Assembly (NCBI RefSeq): GCF_902859645.1
Contig: NZ_CADIJR010000001.1
Span: 62,001-126,000, forward strand
Origin: Achromobacter insuavis
GTDB lineage: Bacteria > Pseudomonadota > Gammaproteobacteria > Burkholderiales > Burkholderiaceae_B
DNA: 64,000 nt
Direction of reading: 5' to 3'
Both the position numbers and the translations under genes were made by a program. Shown one piece after another: positions 27,470 through 36,259 of this stretch (position 1 is its first letter; each line of letters starts with the position of its first letter). The notes under the pieces are model-generated. The model saw only the letters and a program-made list of their open reading frames with translations, had not been told where the DNA came from and did no database searches.

Positions 27470-27700
27470 GGGCGCTCCGGCCGCGCCGGACGGGGCTGGC
27501 GCCGGTATGGCGGCCGGTCCGGCCGGGCGAACAGTGTTTATATCAAGGGATGATCGATTTTTTTGTCATATTTTTATACGTCCCTAAATATGTTTCTCCT
27601 CTGAAAACCCCCTCCGGTACGCATAAACCCTTAATTGACGCGGGTCTTGGGCCTAGGCAATATCGCGCCGGTATTCAGACTATAGTCAGGAGTTAAACCT

Positions 27701-29272
27701 ATGCGCCGCACTTTGATTGCCATCGCGATCGCCGCCGCCGTGGCCGTGCCCTCGATCGGGCAGGCCAAGACCTTCCGTTGGGCCGCCCAGGGCGACATCC
27801 TCACCTTTGATCCGCACTCGCAGAACGAAGGCATGACGATTGCCGCCAACAGCTACGTCTATGAACCGCTGGTGGACTACGACAAGGACTTCAAGGTGGT
27901 GCCGCGCCTGGCAACCGAGTGGGAGCAGGTTTCGCCCACGCTGTACCGCTTCAAGCTGCGCCCCGGCGTCAAGTTCCACGACGGCGCCGCCTTCACGGCC
28001 GACGACGTGGTGTTCTCGGTGCACCGCGCCATGGCGCCCACCTCGAACTACAAGGCCTACACCACCGGCATCAAGGAAGCGCGCAAGATCGACGACCTGA
28101 CGGTCGAGATCGAGACCTCGGCGCCCAACCCGGTGCTGCTGCGCCAGCTGCCCAACGTGTTCATCATGAACAAGGCCTGGTCGGAGAAGAACAACATCGC
28201 CAAGCCGCAGGACTTCGTCAACAAGGAAGAGACCTTCGGCGCCCGCAACACCAACGGCACCGGCCCGTACAAGCTGAAGTCGCGCGAAGTCGACGTGCGC
28301 ACCGTGTTCGAAGAGAACAAGGGCTGGTGGAACCAGGCCAACAAGGTCGGCAACGTGACCGAAGTGGTGTTCACCCCGATCAAGCAGAACGCCACCCGCA
28401 CCGCCGCGCTGCTGTCCGGCGAGATCGACTTCGTGCTGGATCCGGCCGCCCAGGACCTGGACCGCCTGCGCCAGTCGGCCAAGGTGGTCGAGGGCAACGA
28501 ATACCGCACCATCTACCTGGGCCTGGACCAGAAGCGTCCCGAGCTGCAGTACTCCAGCATCAAGGGCAAGAACCCGTTCCAGGACATCCGCGTGCGCGAA
28601 GCGCTGTACCGCGCCATCGACGTCGACGCCATCAAGCGCGCCGTGATGCGCGGCCTGTCGGCGCCCACCGGCACCATGATCGCGCCGCAGGTCCACGGCT
28701 GGGCCGAATCGCTGCACAAGCGCGTGCCCTACGATCCCGAGAAGGCCCGCGCCCTGCTCAAGGATGCCGGCTATGACGGCACCCTGAACTTCACGCTGGA
28801 CTGTCCCAACAACCGCTACATCAACGACGAGGCCATCTGCCAGGCCGTGGTCGGCATGTGGGCCAAGGTGGGCGTGAAGGCGACCATGAACGCCATGCCG
28901 CGTTCGACCTACTTCCCCAAGGTGCAGAACTCCGACACCAGCGCCTACCTGTTCGGCTGGGGCGTGCCGACGTTCGACGCCATGTACACGCTGCAGAACC
29001 TGATCCGCACCAAGGGCGAGGGCGCGGACGGCATGTACAACCTGGGCAACTACAGCAACAAGGACCTGGACGCGGTCATCGACCGCATCAAGACGGAAAC
29101 CGACGTGGCCAAGCGCGACGCCGACATCCGCAAGGTGCTGGAAGTCCACGCCCAGGAATTCGGCCACATCCCGCTGCATGACCAGGTCATCCCCTGGGCC
29201 ATGCGCAAGAACGTGTCGGTGATCCACCGCGCGGACAACCGCCTCGTTGCCGACTGGGTCAAGGTCGACTGA
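27701..29272 (+). CDS. Peptide/opine-type ABC transporter substrate-binding protein
   Basis: Family 5 periplasmic binding protein (DppA/OppA type). Seen: 523 aa; signal peptide (MRRTLIAIAIAAAVAVPSIGQA, then KTFRWAAQGD), and the SBP family 5 landmarks EPLVDYDKDFKVVPRLATEWEQ, LRPGVKFHDGAAFTADDVVFSV and NGTGPYKLK. The ribosome site CAGGAG stands 9 bases before the ATG. It heads a five-gene importer set in the usual order. Ligand is unknown; dipeptides, glutathione and opines are all handled by this family. A strong hairpin separates it from the permease genes. Confidence 0.92.
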   Translation: MRRTLIAIAIAAAVAVPSIGQAKTFRWAAQGDILTFDPHSQNEGMTIAANSYVYEPLVDYDKDFKVVPRLATEWEQVSPTLYRFKLRPGVKFHDGAAFTADDVVFSVHRAMAPTSNYKAYTTGIKEARKIDDLTVEIETSAPNPVLLRQLPNVFIMNKAWSEKNNIAKPQDFVNKEETFGARNTNGTGPYKLKSREVDVRTVFEENKGWWNQANKVGNVTEVVFTPIKQNATRTAALLSGEIDFVLDPAAQDLDRLRQSAKVVEGNEYRTIYLGLDQKRPELQYSSIKGKNPFQDIRVREALYRAIDVDAIKRAVMRGLSAPTGTMIAPQVHGWAESLHKRVPYDPEKARALLKDAGYDGTLNFTLDCPNNRYINDEAICQAVVGMWAKVGVKATMNAMPRSTYFPKVQNSDTSAYLFGWGVPTFDAMYTLQNLIRTKGEGADGMYNLGNYSNKDLDAVIDRIKTETDVAKRDADIRKVLEVHAQEFGHIPLHDQVIPWAMRKNVSVIHRADNRLVADWVKVD

Positions 29273-29297
29273 CCCCGCCCTTCCGGCTAATCAGACA

Positions 29298-29319
29298 GCG
29301 AAGCCCCGCGGGGCTTCGC
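29298..29319 (+). terminator. Intercistronic hairpin after the binding-protein gene
   Basis: A 22-bp perfect palindrome with 11-bp arms (GCGAAGCCCCG and CGGGGCTTCGC), followed by CGTTTT. It resembles a partial terminator or an mRNA 3'-end stabiliser, and would favour excess production of the binding protein over the membrane components. Confidence 0.6.
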
Positions 29320-29338
29320 CGTTTTGCCTTTCCCGCCT

Positions 29339-30328
29339 ATGTTTGCTTTCATACTGCGTCGCCTGTTGCAGGCCGTAGCGGTGATGCTCACCGTCGCGCT
29401 ACTGGCCTTCGTGCTTTTTCAATACGTCGGCGACCCTGTCACCATCATGCTGGGGCAGGACGCCACCGATGCCGAGCGCATCGAACTGCGTGAGCGCCTG
29501 GGGCTGAACGAGCCCGCCATCGTCCAGTTCGGCCACTTCGTGGCCAACGCCGCGCAAGGCAATTTCGGCATTTCCCTGCGCCAGAGCGAACCGGTCTCGA
29601 CCCTGCTCAAATCGCGCCTGCCGGCCACGCTGGAGCTGTCCCTGGTGGCGGCCCTGCTGGCGCTGGTGGTGGGCGTGCCGCTGGGCGTGTATACCGCGCT
29701 CAAGCGCAACAGCCTGCTGTCGCAGTTGTTGCTGGCCGGCTCGCTGCTGGGCGTGTCGTTGCCGACCTTCCTGATCGGCATCCTGCTTATCCTGGTGTTC
29801 TCGGTGCAGCTGGGCTGGCTGCCCAGCTACGGCCGCGGCGATACCGTGGCGCTGGGCTGGTGGACCTCCGGCCTGTTCACCGCGAATGGCTGGAAGCACC
29901 TGATCCTGCCGTCGATCACGCTGTCGCTGTTCCAGATGACCCTGGTGCTGCGGCTGGTGCGTTCGGAAATGCTGGAGGTGCTGCGTTCGGACTACATCAA
30001 GTTCGCCCGCGCCCGCGGCCTGAAGCGTCGCGCCATCCATTTCGGCCACGCGCTCAAGAACACCATGGTGCCCGTCATCACCATCACCGGCCTGCAGCTG
30101 GGTGGCATCATCGCCTTCGCCATCGTGACCGAGACGGTGTTCCAGTGGCCCGGCATGGGGCTGCTGTTCATTCAGGCGGTGCAATTCGCCGACGTGCCGG
30201 TGATGGCCGCGTACCTGTGCCTGATCGCGCTGGTGTTCGTGGTGATCAACCTGATCGTCGATCTTCTGTATTTTGTCGTGGACCCGCGCCTGCGCTCCGG
30301 GCTGACCCGCGGCGGAGGTGGCCACTGA
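29339..30328 (+). CDS. Peptide-type ABC transporter permease (DppB-like)
   Basis: Inner-membrane channel subunit. Seen: 329 aa from ATG 29339 with the family opening MFAFILRRLLQAVAVMLTVALLAFVLF, the periplasmic loop before ARLPATLELSL-type helices, and the coupling loop KRRAIHFGHALKNTMVPVI. The TTG at 29324 is in frame, but adds only five residues and overlaps the hairpin tail. Its TGA shares a base with the ATG of the next permease gene. Confidence 0.9.
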   Translation: MFAFILRRLLQAVAVMLTVALLAFVLFQYVGDPVTIMLGQDATDAERIELRERLGLNEPAIVQFGHFVANAAQGNFGISLRQSEPVSTLLKSRLPATLELSLVAALLALVVGVPLGVYTALKRNSLLSQLLLAGSLLGVSLPTFLIGILLILVFSVQLGWLPSYGRGDTVALGWWTSGLFTANGWKHLILPSITLSLFQMTLVLRLVRSEMLEVLRSDYIKFARARGLKRRAIHFGHALKNTMVPVITITGLQLGGIIAFAIVTETVFQWPGMGLLFIQAVQFADVPVMAAYLCLIALVFVVINLIVDLLYFVVDPRLRSGLTRGGGGH

Positions 30329-31242
30329 TGCGTGCCGTTATGAAACGCTGGTGGGACAGCGATATTGCCTGGGCCTGGCGCCGGGCCCCCGTGGCCATCG
30401 TCGCCACCGTGCTGCTGGCAGCCCTGCTGATCGGCTCCTTCGGGGCCGGCTGGGTGGCGCCGCACAATCCGTTCGACCTGACCAAGGTCGAACTGCTGGA
30501 CGCGCTGCTGCCGCCGGCCTGGTCGCCCAACGGCCAGTCGACCTATCTGCTGGGCACCGACAGCCAGGGACGCGACCTGTATTCGGCGATCCTGTACGGC
30601 ACCCGCGTGTCGCTGCTGATCGGCCTGGCCTCGGTGCTGCTGTCGATGCTGATCGGCATCGTGCTGGGGCTGATCTCGGGGTACGCGGGCGGGCGCATCG
30701 ATGCCTTCATCATGCGGATCGCCGACGTGCAGCTGTCGTTCCCGGCGATCCTGATCGCGCTGCTGATCGACGGCGTGGCGCGCGCGGCGGTGCCGCGCGA
30801 GCTGCACGAGATCATCGCGTTCCCGGTGCTGATCGGCGCCATCGCACTGGCCGGCTGGCCGCAGTACGCGCGCACGGTGCGCGGCTCGACCCTGGTGGAG
30901 AAGAACCGCGAGTACGTGCAGGCGGCGCGCGTGATCGGCGTGGCCTCGCCCGTGATCATGTTCCGCCACGTGCTGCCCAACGTGCTGGGGCCGGTGCTGG
31001 TGCTGGCCACCGTGCACCTGGCGACCGCCATCATCACCGAGGCGACGCTGTCGTTCCTTGGGGTGGGGGTGCCGCCGACGGCGCCGTCGCTGGGCACGCT
31101 GATCCGCATCGGCAACGATTTCCTGTTTTCCGGCGAATGGTGGATCACCATCTTCCCGGGCGCGGCGCTGGTGCTGCTGGTGCTGTCGGTCAACCTGCTG
31201 GGTGACTGGCTGCGCGACGCATTGAATCCACGCCTGAATTAG
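30328..31242 (+). CDS. Peptide-type ABC transporter permease (DppC-like)
   Basis: Second channel subunit. Seen: 304 aa; short cytoplasmic N-terminus, LLGTDSQGRDLYSAILYGTRVSL, and the coupling loop EYVQAARVIGVASPVIMFRHVLPNVLGP, all typical of DppC/OppC. It overlaps the preceding gene by one base (TGATG) and is followed after 10 bp by the first ATPase gene. Confidence 0.92.
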   Translation: MRAVMKRWWDSDIAWAWRRAPVAIVATVLLAALLIGSFGAGWVAPHNPFDLTKVELLDALLPPAWSPNGQSTYLLGTDSQGRDLYSAILYGTRVSLLIGLASVLLSMLIGIVLGLISGYAGGRIDAFIMRIADVQLSFPAILIALLIDGVARAAVPRELHEIIAFPVLIGAIALAGWPQYARTVRGSTLVEKNREYVQAARVIGVASPVIMFRHVLPNVLGPVLVLATVHLATAIITEATLSFLGVGVPPTAPSLGTLIRIGNDFLFSGEWWITIFPGAALVLLVLSVNLLGDWLRDALNPRLN

Positions 31243-31252
31243 AGATATACCC

Positions 31253-32233
31253 ATGAGCGCATTACTTGAAGTCCGCAATCTGCGCGTCGAGTTTCCGACG
31301 CGCCGCGGCACGCTACGCGCCCTGGACGACGTGTCCTTTTCGATCCAGGCGGGCGAAGTCCTGGGCGTGGTGGGGGAATCGGGCGCCGGCAAGTCGCTGA
31401 CCGGCGCGTCGATCATCGGCCTGCTGGAACCGCCCGGCCGCATCGCGGCCGGCGAGATCCTGCTGGCGGGCCGGCGCATCGACAACCTGCCCGACGAGCA
31501 GATGCGCCGCGTGCGCGGCCGCGAGATCGGAGCGGTGTTCCAGGACCCGCTGACCTCCTTGAATCCGCTGTACACGGTGGGCCGGCAACTGGCCGAGACC
31601 ATCGTGACGCACCTGGACATGAGCTGGTCGCAGGCGCGCAACCGCGCGGTCGAGCTGCTGGCGGCTACCGGCATCCCGGCGGCGCGCGAGCGCATCGACC
31701 ACTATCCGCACCAGTTCTCGGGCGGCATGCGGCAGCGAGTGGTGATCGCGCTGGCGCTGGCGGCCGAGCCCAAGCTGGTGGTGGCGGACGAGCCGACCAC
31801 GGCGCTGGACGTGTCGATCCAGGCGCAGATCATCGAGCTGCTCAAGCGCCTGTGCCGCGAACAGGGCACGGCGGTGATGCTGATCACGCACGACATGGGC
31901 GTGATCGCGGAAACGGCGGACCGCGTGGCGGTGATGTACGCGGGACGCGTGGCCGAGATCGGCCCCGTGCGCGACGTCATCCACCAGCCGCGCCATCCGT
32001 ATACGACGGGGCTGATGGGATCGATCCCGTCGCTGCAGGGACATTCCGAGCGGCTGGTGCAGATCGACGGCAGCATGCCGCGGCTGAACGCGATTCCGCC
32101 GGGCTGTGCCTTCAATCCGCGCTGCGGGCGGCGCCTGCCGCGCTGCGGCCAGGACCGGCCCGAGCTGATGCCGGCGGGCACGTCCCGCGCGGCCTGTTGG
32201 TTGCATGAAAACGAAGTCGAGGTGGCCACATGA
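31253..32233 (+). CDS. Peptide-type ABC transporter ATPase (DppD-like)
   Basis: Energising subunit. Seen: 326 aa; Walker A GESGAGKS at 41-48, [18 protein letters not shown]-loop, signature [15 protein letters not shown], Walker [15 protein letters not shown], and the C-terminal oligopeptide-type extension [16 protein letters not shown] with CAFNPRC cysteines. Overlaps the next ATPase gene by 4 bp (ATGA). Confidence 0.93.
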   Translation: MSALLEVRNLRVEFPTRRGTLRALDDVSFSIQAGEVLGVVGESGAGKSLTGASIIGLLEPPGRIAAGEILLAGRRIDNLPDEQMRRVRGREIGAVFQDPLTSLNPLYTVGRQLAETIVTHLDMSWSQARNRAVELLAATGIPAARERIDHYPHQFSGGMRQRVVIALALAAEPKLVVADEPTTALDVSIQAQIIELLKRLCREQGTAVMLITHDMGVIAETADRVAVMYAGRVAEIGPVRDVIHQPRHPYTTGLMGSIPSLQGHSERLVQIDGSMPRLNAIPPGCAFNPRCGRRLPRCGQDRPELMPAGTSRAACWLHENEVEVAT

Positions 32234-33225
32234 GCACGCCGTTGGTGGAAGTGAAGGACGCGGCGCGCTGGTTCGATGTGTCGCCGCCCTGGCTGGAGCG
32301 CAAGCTGGCGGGCAAGCCGCGGGTGATGCTGCGCGCGGTGGACGGCGTGTCGTTCGAGATCAAGCGCGGCGAGACGCTGGCGCTGGTGGGCGAGTCGGGC
32401 TGCGGCAAGTCGACGGTGGCGCGCATGCTGGTGGGGCTGTATGGCCTGACCCGCGGCGACATCCGCTTCGACGGCCAACCGTTGTCGCGCATGTCGGAGC
32501 CGGGCGGGCGCGAGCTGCGCAAGCGGCTGCAGATGATCTTCCAGGATCCGTATGCGAGCCTGAATCCGCGCTGGCGGGTCGGCCGCATCATTGCCGAGCC
32601 GATGCTGACGCACACGAAGATGACGCCGGCCGAGCGCACGGCGCGGGTCGGCGATCTGCTCAAGCAGGTGGGGCTGGATCCGGCCGACCAGAGCCGCTAT
32701 CCACATCAGTTCTCGGGCGGGCAGCGCCAGCGCATTTCGATCGCGCGGGCGCTGGCGGTGAATCCGGAGTTCCTGGTGTGCGACGAGCCGACGTCGGCGC
32801 TGGATGTGTCGGTGCAGGCGCAGGTGCTGAACCTGATGAAGGATCTGCAGCGCGAGCTGGGGCTGACCTACCTGTTCATCTCGCACAATCTGGCGGTGGT
32901 GCATCACGTGGCCGATCGGGTCGGGGTGATGTATCTGGGGCGGATGGTGGAGGTGGCGCCGCGCGATGAGCTGTTCGCGCGGCCGCGGCATCCGTATACG
33001 CGGATGCTGCTGGAGGCGATTCCGGATATCGATGGGACCGGGAAGCCGCGCACGGCGGTGGCGGGGGAAGTGCCGAATCCGTTGAATCCGCCGTCGGGGT
33101 GCACGTTTCATCCTCGGTGTCCGCATGCGAATGAGCGGTGCAAGGCGGAGGCGCCTGTGGCTCGGGTGGCGGAGCTGGCGGTTGTGGCTTGCCATGCGGT
33201 GGAGGAGGGGCGGATTGCGGGGTGA
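32230..33225 (+). CDS. Peptide-type ABC transporter ATPase (DppF-like)
   Basis: Partner ATPase. Seen: 331 aa; Walker A GESGCGKS at 54-61, [17 protein letters not shown], signature [15 protein letters not shown], Walker [15 protein letters not shown], and a C-terminal [14 protein letters not shown] extension. The N-terminus has a ~20-residue insert ([20 protein letters not shown]) ahead of the core, as in several oligopeptide/glutathione systems. Last gene of the transporter operon. Confidence 0.93.
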   Translation: MSTPLVEVKDAARWFDVSPPWLERKLAGKPRVMLRAVDGVSFEIKRGETLALVGESGCGKSTVARMLVGLYGLTRGDIRFDGQPLSRMSEPGGRELRKRLQMIFQDPYASLNPRWRVGRIIAEPMLTHTKMTPAERTARVGDLLKQVGLDPADQSRYPHQFSGGQRQRISIARALAVNPEFLVCDEPTSALDVSVQAQVLNLMKDLQRELGLTYLFISHNLAVVHHVADRVGVMYLGRMVEVAPRDELFARPRHPYTRMLLEAIPDIDGTGKPRTAVAGEVPNPLNPPSGCTFHPRCPHANERCKAEAPVARVAELAVVACHAVEEGRIAG

Positions 33226-33269
33226 TCTTTTGCTGTCTTAGTCTTGTGGGTTGTTTGAGTTCTTGAGGC

Positions 33270-33434
33270 GTCTGTCGCGGCGGTCGGCGGCGGGCGCGGG
33301 GCTACGATTGCGGTCCGGAGCGTTCGCTCCGGACTGCCCCTTCCTCATCCTCGTTGCCGCCTGCGGCGGCTGCCTTCGGATTCCGTCGGGCGCATCTACA
33401 CGCCCCGCGCCCACCGCCGACCGCCGCGACAGAC
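33270..33434 (+). repeat. A-type hairpin element, copy 3
   Basis: Arms 33270-33302 and 33402-33434 are 33-bp inverted repeats with a single mismatch (33291 against 33413). The core carries the apical palindrome at 33313-33334 (arm GTCCGGAGCG) and the closing TCGGGCGCATC, as in copies 1 and 2, while the arm sequence is different. B copy 5 follows after 92 bp in opposite orientation. Confidence 0.8.
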
Positions 33435-33526
33435 TTGCGTCAGCGGCTCATGACGGGTGCTGGGGCGACTGGTGTGCTTGGCGTGTTTGCCGGCACTGTC
33501 GTGGGGGGAGAGGGTCTTGCGGGGCT

Positions 33527-33561
33527 GCTGCAACGGGGCCGCGCGGGCGGCCCGTTGCAGC
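33527..33561 (-). repeat. B-type hairpin, copy 5
   Basis: Arms GCTGCAACGGG (33527-33537) and CCCGTTGCAGC (33551-33561) around the conserved GC-rich B apex. The order A(+) then B(-) and the spacing match those of the A2/B4 pair read in reverse. Confidence 0.7.
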
Positions 33562-33723
33562 GTCTGAGGGGTGGGGCGTCGAGGTGGTGCTGGCTTGCTC
33601 GCTTGCCTTTTTTTTTCGGGGCGGTGTGGCGGGGGAGTGGTTTTGGCAAAGGGCTTCCTTTTGGAAGCCCTTTTGTTTGTGGGAGGACGGCGGATTGGGG
33701 CCGGCCGCCTGCCTTGTTGTTCT

Positions 33724-34245
33724 TCAGTGACGGTGGCCGGGGTCGTTGTGGTCGTGGGGGTGGTCGTGGGCGTCGTCTTCGTCCTCGTCGTCGTCTTCTT
33801 CGTCTTCCTCGTCCGGATCGGGCAGGGGTTCCTCGGTCAGGGCGAAGGGGAGGACGTCTTCCAGGGTGTCGGACCAGGCGGATTCTTCGCCGTCGTGGTC
33901 GAGCTTGATGAAGCGTTCGCCTTCGTTCAGTGAGATCTGGATGGCCCAGAGGTAGAGGCAGTCGTAGGTGTCGTCGCCGGTCGGGGGCAGGCCGCCGCGG
34001 TTGCCCAGGAGGCGGGCGCCGGGGCCGCCCAGCTGGACGTGGGTCTGCTCTTCGTCGGGCTCGGCGTTTTCGTCGATGGGCACGCCATAGGTGACCCATT
34101 CGGTGCCTTCTTCTCCCAGTACGACTTCGGCCAGGACGGGCTTGCCCAGGTAGGCGCTGAGGGCGTCCGCGGTCTTGGCCAGCATGTCGAGTTCGGTCGC
34201 GCTGAAGTGGGTCAGGGAAGGCGGGGGCGTGGCGGAGGCGGACAT
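33724..34245 (-). CDS. Hypothetical protein with an acidic, His-rich C-terminal tail
   Basis: I do not recognise a characterised family. 173 aa, no signal peptide or membrane segment. Residues 1-140 look like a compact globular domain (HFSATELDMLAKTADALSAYLG, EWVTYGVPIDENAEPDEEQ, YDCLYLWAIQISLNEGERFI). The last ~30 residues are almost only Asp, Glu and His (DEEDEEDDDEDEDDAHDHPH then more His), a composition that can bind divalent metals (inference). It is monocistronic and convergent with the transporter operon. A cytoplasmic protein of unknown role is all that can be said. Confidence 0.75.
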   Translation of the reverse strand: MSASATPPPSLTHFSATELDMLAKTADALSAYLGKPVLAEVVLGEEGTEWVTYGVPIDENAEPDEEQTHVQLGGPGARLLGNRGGLPPTGDDTYDCLYLWAIQISLNEGERFIKLDHDGEESAWSDTLEDVLPFALTEEPLPDPDEEDEEDDDEDEDDAHDHPHDHNDPGHRH

Positions 34246-34374
34246 GGGGGTTCCTGGCGCGATGATGCCGCGGGGACGGCGTTACGAAAAAACAGACGCT
34301 ATTGTCTCGCGATCACGCGAGGCTTGCATCGGGCGCTTGGATGACGATGCATCCAGGCGCGGCGTGGCGGGATG

Positions 34375-35155
34375 TCAGGCCGGCGCGGCGGGACGTTTGC
34401 GGGCGCTGTCGGGGGATTGGCCGGTCAGGCGCTGGAACATGGCGATGAAGGCGGACGGGGTGCTGTAGCCGAGTTCGCGCGCCACGGGTTTGCACCGGAT
34501 GGCCGGCATCGAGCATCTCCAGCGCGCTGACGACGCGCAGGCGCTGGCGCCATTCGTTGAAGGGCATGCCCAGGTGCTGCTGGCAGTGGCGCAGCAGGGT
34601 GCGCTCGGTGATGCCGGCGGTGGCGGCCCAGTGGGCCGCGCCGCGCTTGTCGCCAGGCTGGCGCTGCAGGGCCGCGAGAATCGGCGCCAGCGTGGCGTCG
34701 TGGGTGGACGGCAGATAGCTGGCGTAGGCGCGGGCCACGCGGATCTGGTCGATCACGACCTGCGCCAGGCGCCGGTCTTCGGGCGTATCCGGATAGGCGA
34801 CGCCGCGCCGTTCGAAGTCGGCCAGCACGGCGCGCATGACCGGGCTGATTTCCAGCGTGCAGGGCGTGGCGGGCAGGGTGGCGCAGGCGGCGGCGGGGAC
34901 GTCGATGCAGGCGTAATGCACTTCGGCCTGGTTCTGGCAGCAATGGGGGACCTGCGGCGGGATCCAGATGGCGTAGTGGGGCGGCGACAGGTAGGTCGTG
35001 TCCTCGATGCCGATTTCCATGATGCCCGAGAGGGCGAAATTCAATTCGCCCCAGGGCGAGCGATGGCGCTGGATGCTGGATTTCGGCAGGAAGTGCAGGA
35101 TGCGGCAGGCCAGGGGATAGGGCCTGCCGGGGCCAAGGTCGGGAAAGGGGGCCAT
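34375..35155 (-). pseudogene. AraC-family regulator gene with a frameshift near the 3' end
   Basis: Cupin-type sensor (about 1-110) and AraC DNA-binding region. The first helix-turn-helix (HWAATAGITERTLLRHCQQHLGMPFNEWRQRLRVVSALEML) is intact. At 34486-34489 a C-run on the coding strand (ACCC) shifts the frame: as sequenced the protein continues with unrelated Arg/Pro-rich residues to a stop at 34313 (280 aa). Dropping one C restores VARELGYSTPSAFIAMFQRL, the conserved second helix-turn-helix, and a stop at 34375 (259 aa, normal length). This is either a recent mutation, a phase-variable tract, or a sequencing error. It is divergent from the EamA transporter gene, its likely target. Confidence 0.8.
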
Positions 35156-35253
35156 GTCCGAAGTTCGCGTGGAATTGTCGGTTTTTCATTATATACAGCG
35201 AGTCGGACAGCTCCTACACTGGCCGCTTGTTTTCCATGCTTGGCAGTATTTCC

Positions 35254-36180
35254 ATGACGCGCGCAGATTCTCCCGCCACCCCGGCCCGCTACCTGATGTT
35301 CCCGCTGCTGGCGGCGCTGATCTGGTCGGTCAACATGATCGTGACCAAGATGGCGGCCGGCCTGATCTCGCCGGCGGTCATCGGCTTCTACCGCTGGACC
35401 CTGGCGGGCGTGCTGCTGACGCCGTTCGCGCTGCCCGGCCTGTGGCGCCAGCGCCGCCTGGTGTGGCCCTACCTGCCCAAGTTCGCGGTGCTGGGCGGGC
35501 TGGGCATGGCGCTGTACCAGGGCCTGGCCTATGTGGCGGCCGGCAGCACGACGGCGACCAACATGGGCATCATCACCGCGATGATCCCGCTGCTGACGAT
35601 CGCGGTGGGGGCGCTGGTGCTGCGCGAGCGGCCGTCGGCGCTGGCGCTGCTGGGCGGCCTGCTGTCGCTGGCGGGCCTGGCGCTGCTGATCGGCGAGGGC
35701 GATCCGACGCGGTTGCTGTCGGTGGGCGCCAACCATGGCGACGTGCTGATGGGCGTGGCCGCGCTGGCCTACGCGCTCTACGGCGTGCTGCTGCGCCGCT
35801 GGGGCCTGCCTGTCGGGCCGTGGGTGTCGCTGTACGTGCAGGTGGCGTTCGGCGTGCTGTTCCAGCTGCCGGGGTTCCTGATGGCGCCCGCCTCGCCCAT
35901 CAATGGCGACAACCTGCCGCTGGTGCTCTATGCGGGGGTGTTCCCGTCGCTGTTCGCGCCGTTCCTGTGGATGCAGGGCGTGCGGCACCTGGGGCCGAAC
36001 CGCGCCAGCGTGTTTCTGAACCTGATGCCGGTGGGCACGGTGGCGATCGCGGCGGTGTTCCTGGACGAGAAGCCGCATCTCTTTCACATCATCGGCGGCG
36101 CGATGGCGCTGGCCGGGGTGATGCTGGCGCAGATGCGGGCGCCGTTCGCCGGCTGGCGGCGGGCGCGGGCCGCGTCGTAG
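35254..36180 (+). CDS. EamA/DMT-family transporter
   Basis: Inner-membrane metabolite exporter of the drug/metabolite superfamily. Seen: 308 aa from ATG 35254, ten hydrophobic segments in two EamA repeats (first [17 protein letters not shown], second [23 protein letters not shown]), and the conserved [22 protein letters not shown] end. ATG 35236 or TTG 35227 are possible earlier starts; none has a good ribosome site. Divergent from the frameshifted AraC gene (98 bp between starts), a common regulator-exporter pairing. Confidence 0.88.
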   Translation: MTRADSPATPARYLMFPLLAALIWSVNMIVTKMAAGLISPAVIGFYRWTLAGVLLTPFALPGLWRQRRLVWPYLPKFAVLGGLGMALYQGLAYVAAGSTTATNMGIITAMIPLLTIAVGALVLRERPSALALLGGLLSLAGLALLIGEGDPTRLLSVGANHGDVLMGVAALAYALYGVLLRRWGLPVGPWVSLYVQVAFGVLFQLPGFLMAPASPINGDNLPLVLYAGVFPSLFAPFLWMQGVRHLGPNRASVFLNLMPVGTVAIAAVFLDEKPHLFHIIGGAMALAGVMLAQMRAPFAGWRRARAAS

Positions 36181-36259
36181 AACGGCCGCCTGTCGCACGC
36201 CTGTCCGGGTTCCGGCCTACAATCAACGATTCATCAGCTTTCTTACCCTATACGAGCCC

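Larger units (their letters stand above)
33226..33723. other. Non-coding repeat island 2
   Basis: About 500 bp without a credible gene between dppF and the convergent hypothetical gene. It contains A-element copy 3 (33270-33434) and B-hairpin copy 5 (33527-33561). The rest is GC-rich spacer; short frames across it are translations of the palindromes. Confidence 0.7.

Noticed and set aside
27635-27686. Promoter for the peptide-type binding protein (TTGACG, TATAGT)
   Set aside because: The boxes are wrongly spaced (17 bp after TTGACG there is only CAATAT, 3 of 6 matches), so no promoter is claimed.
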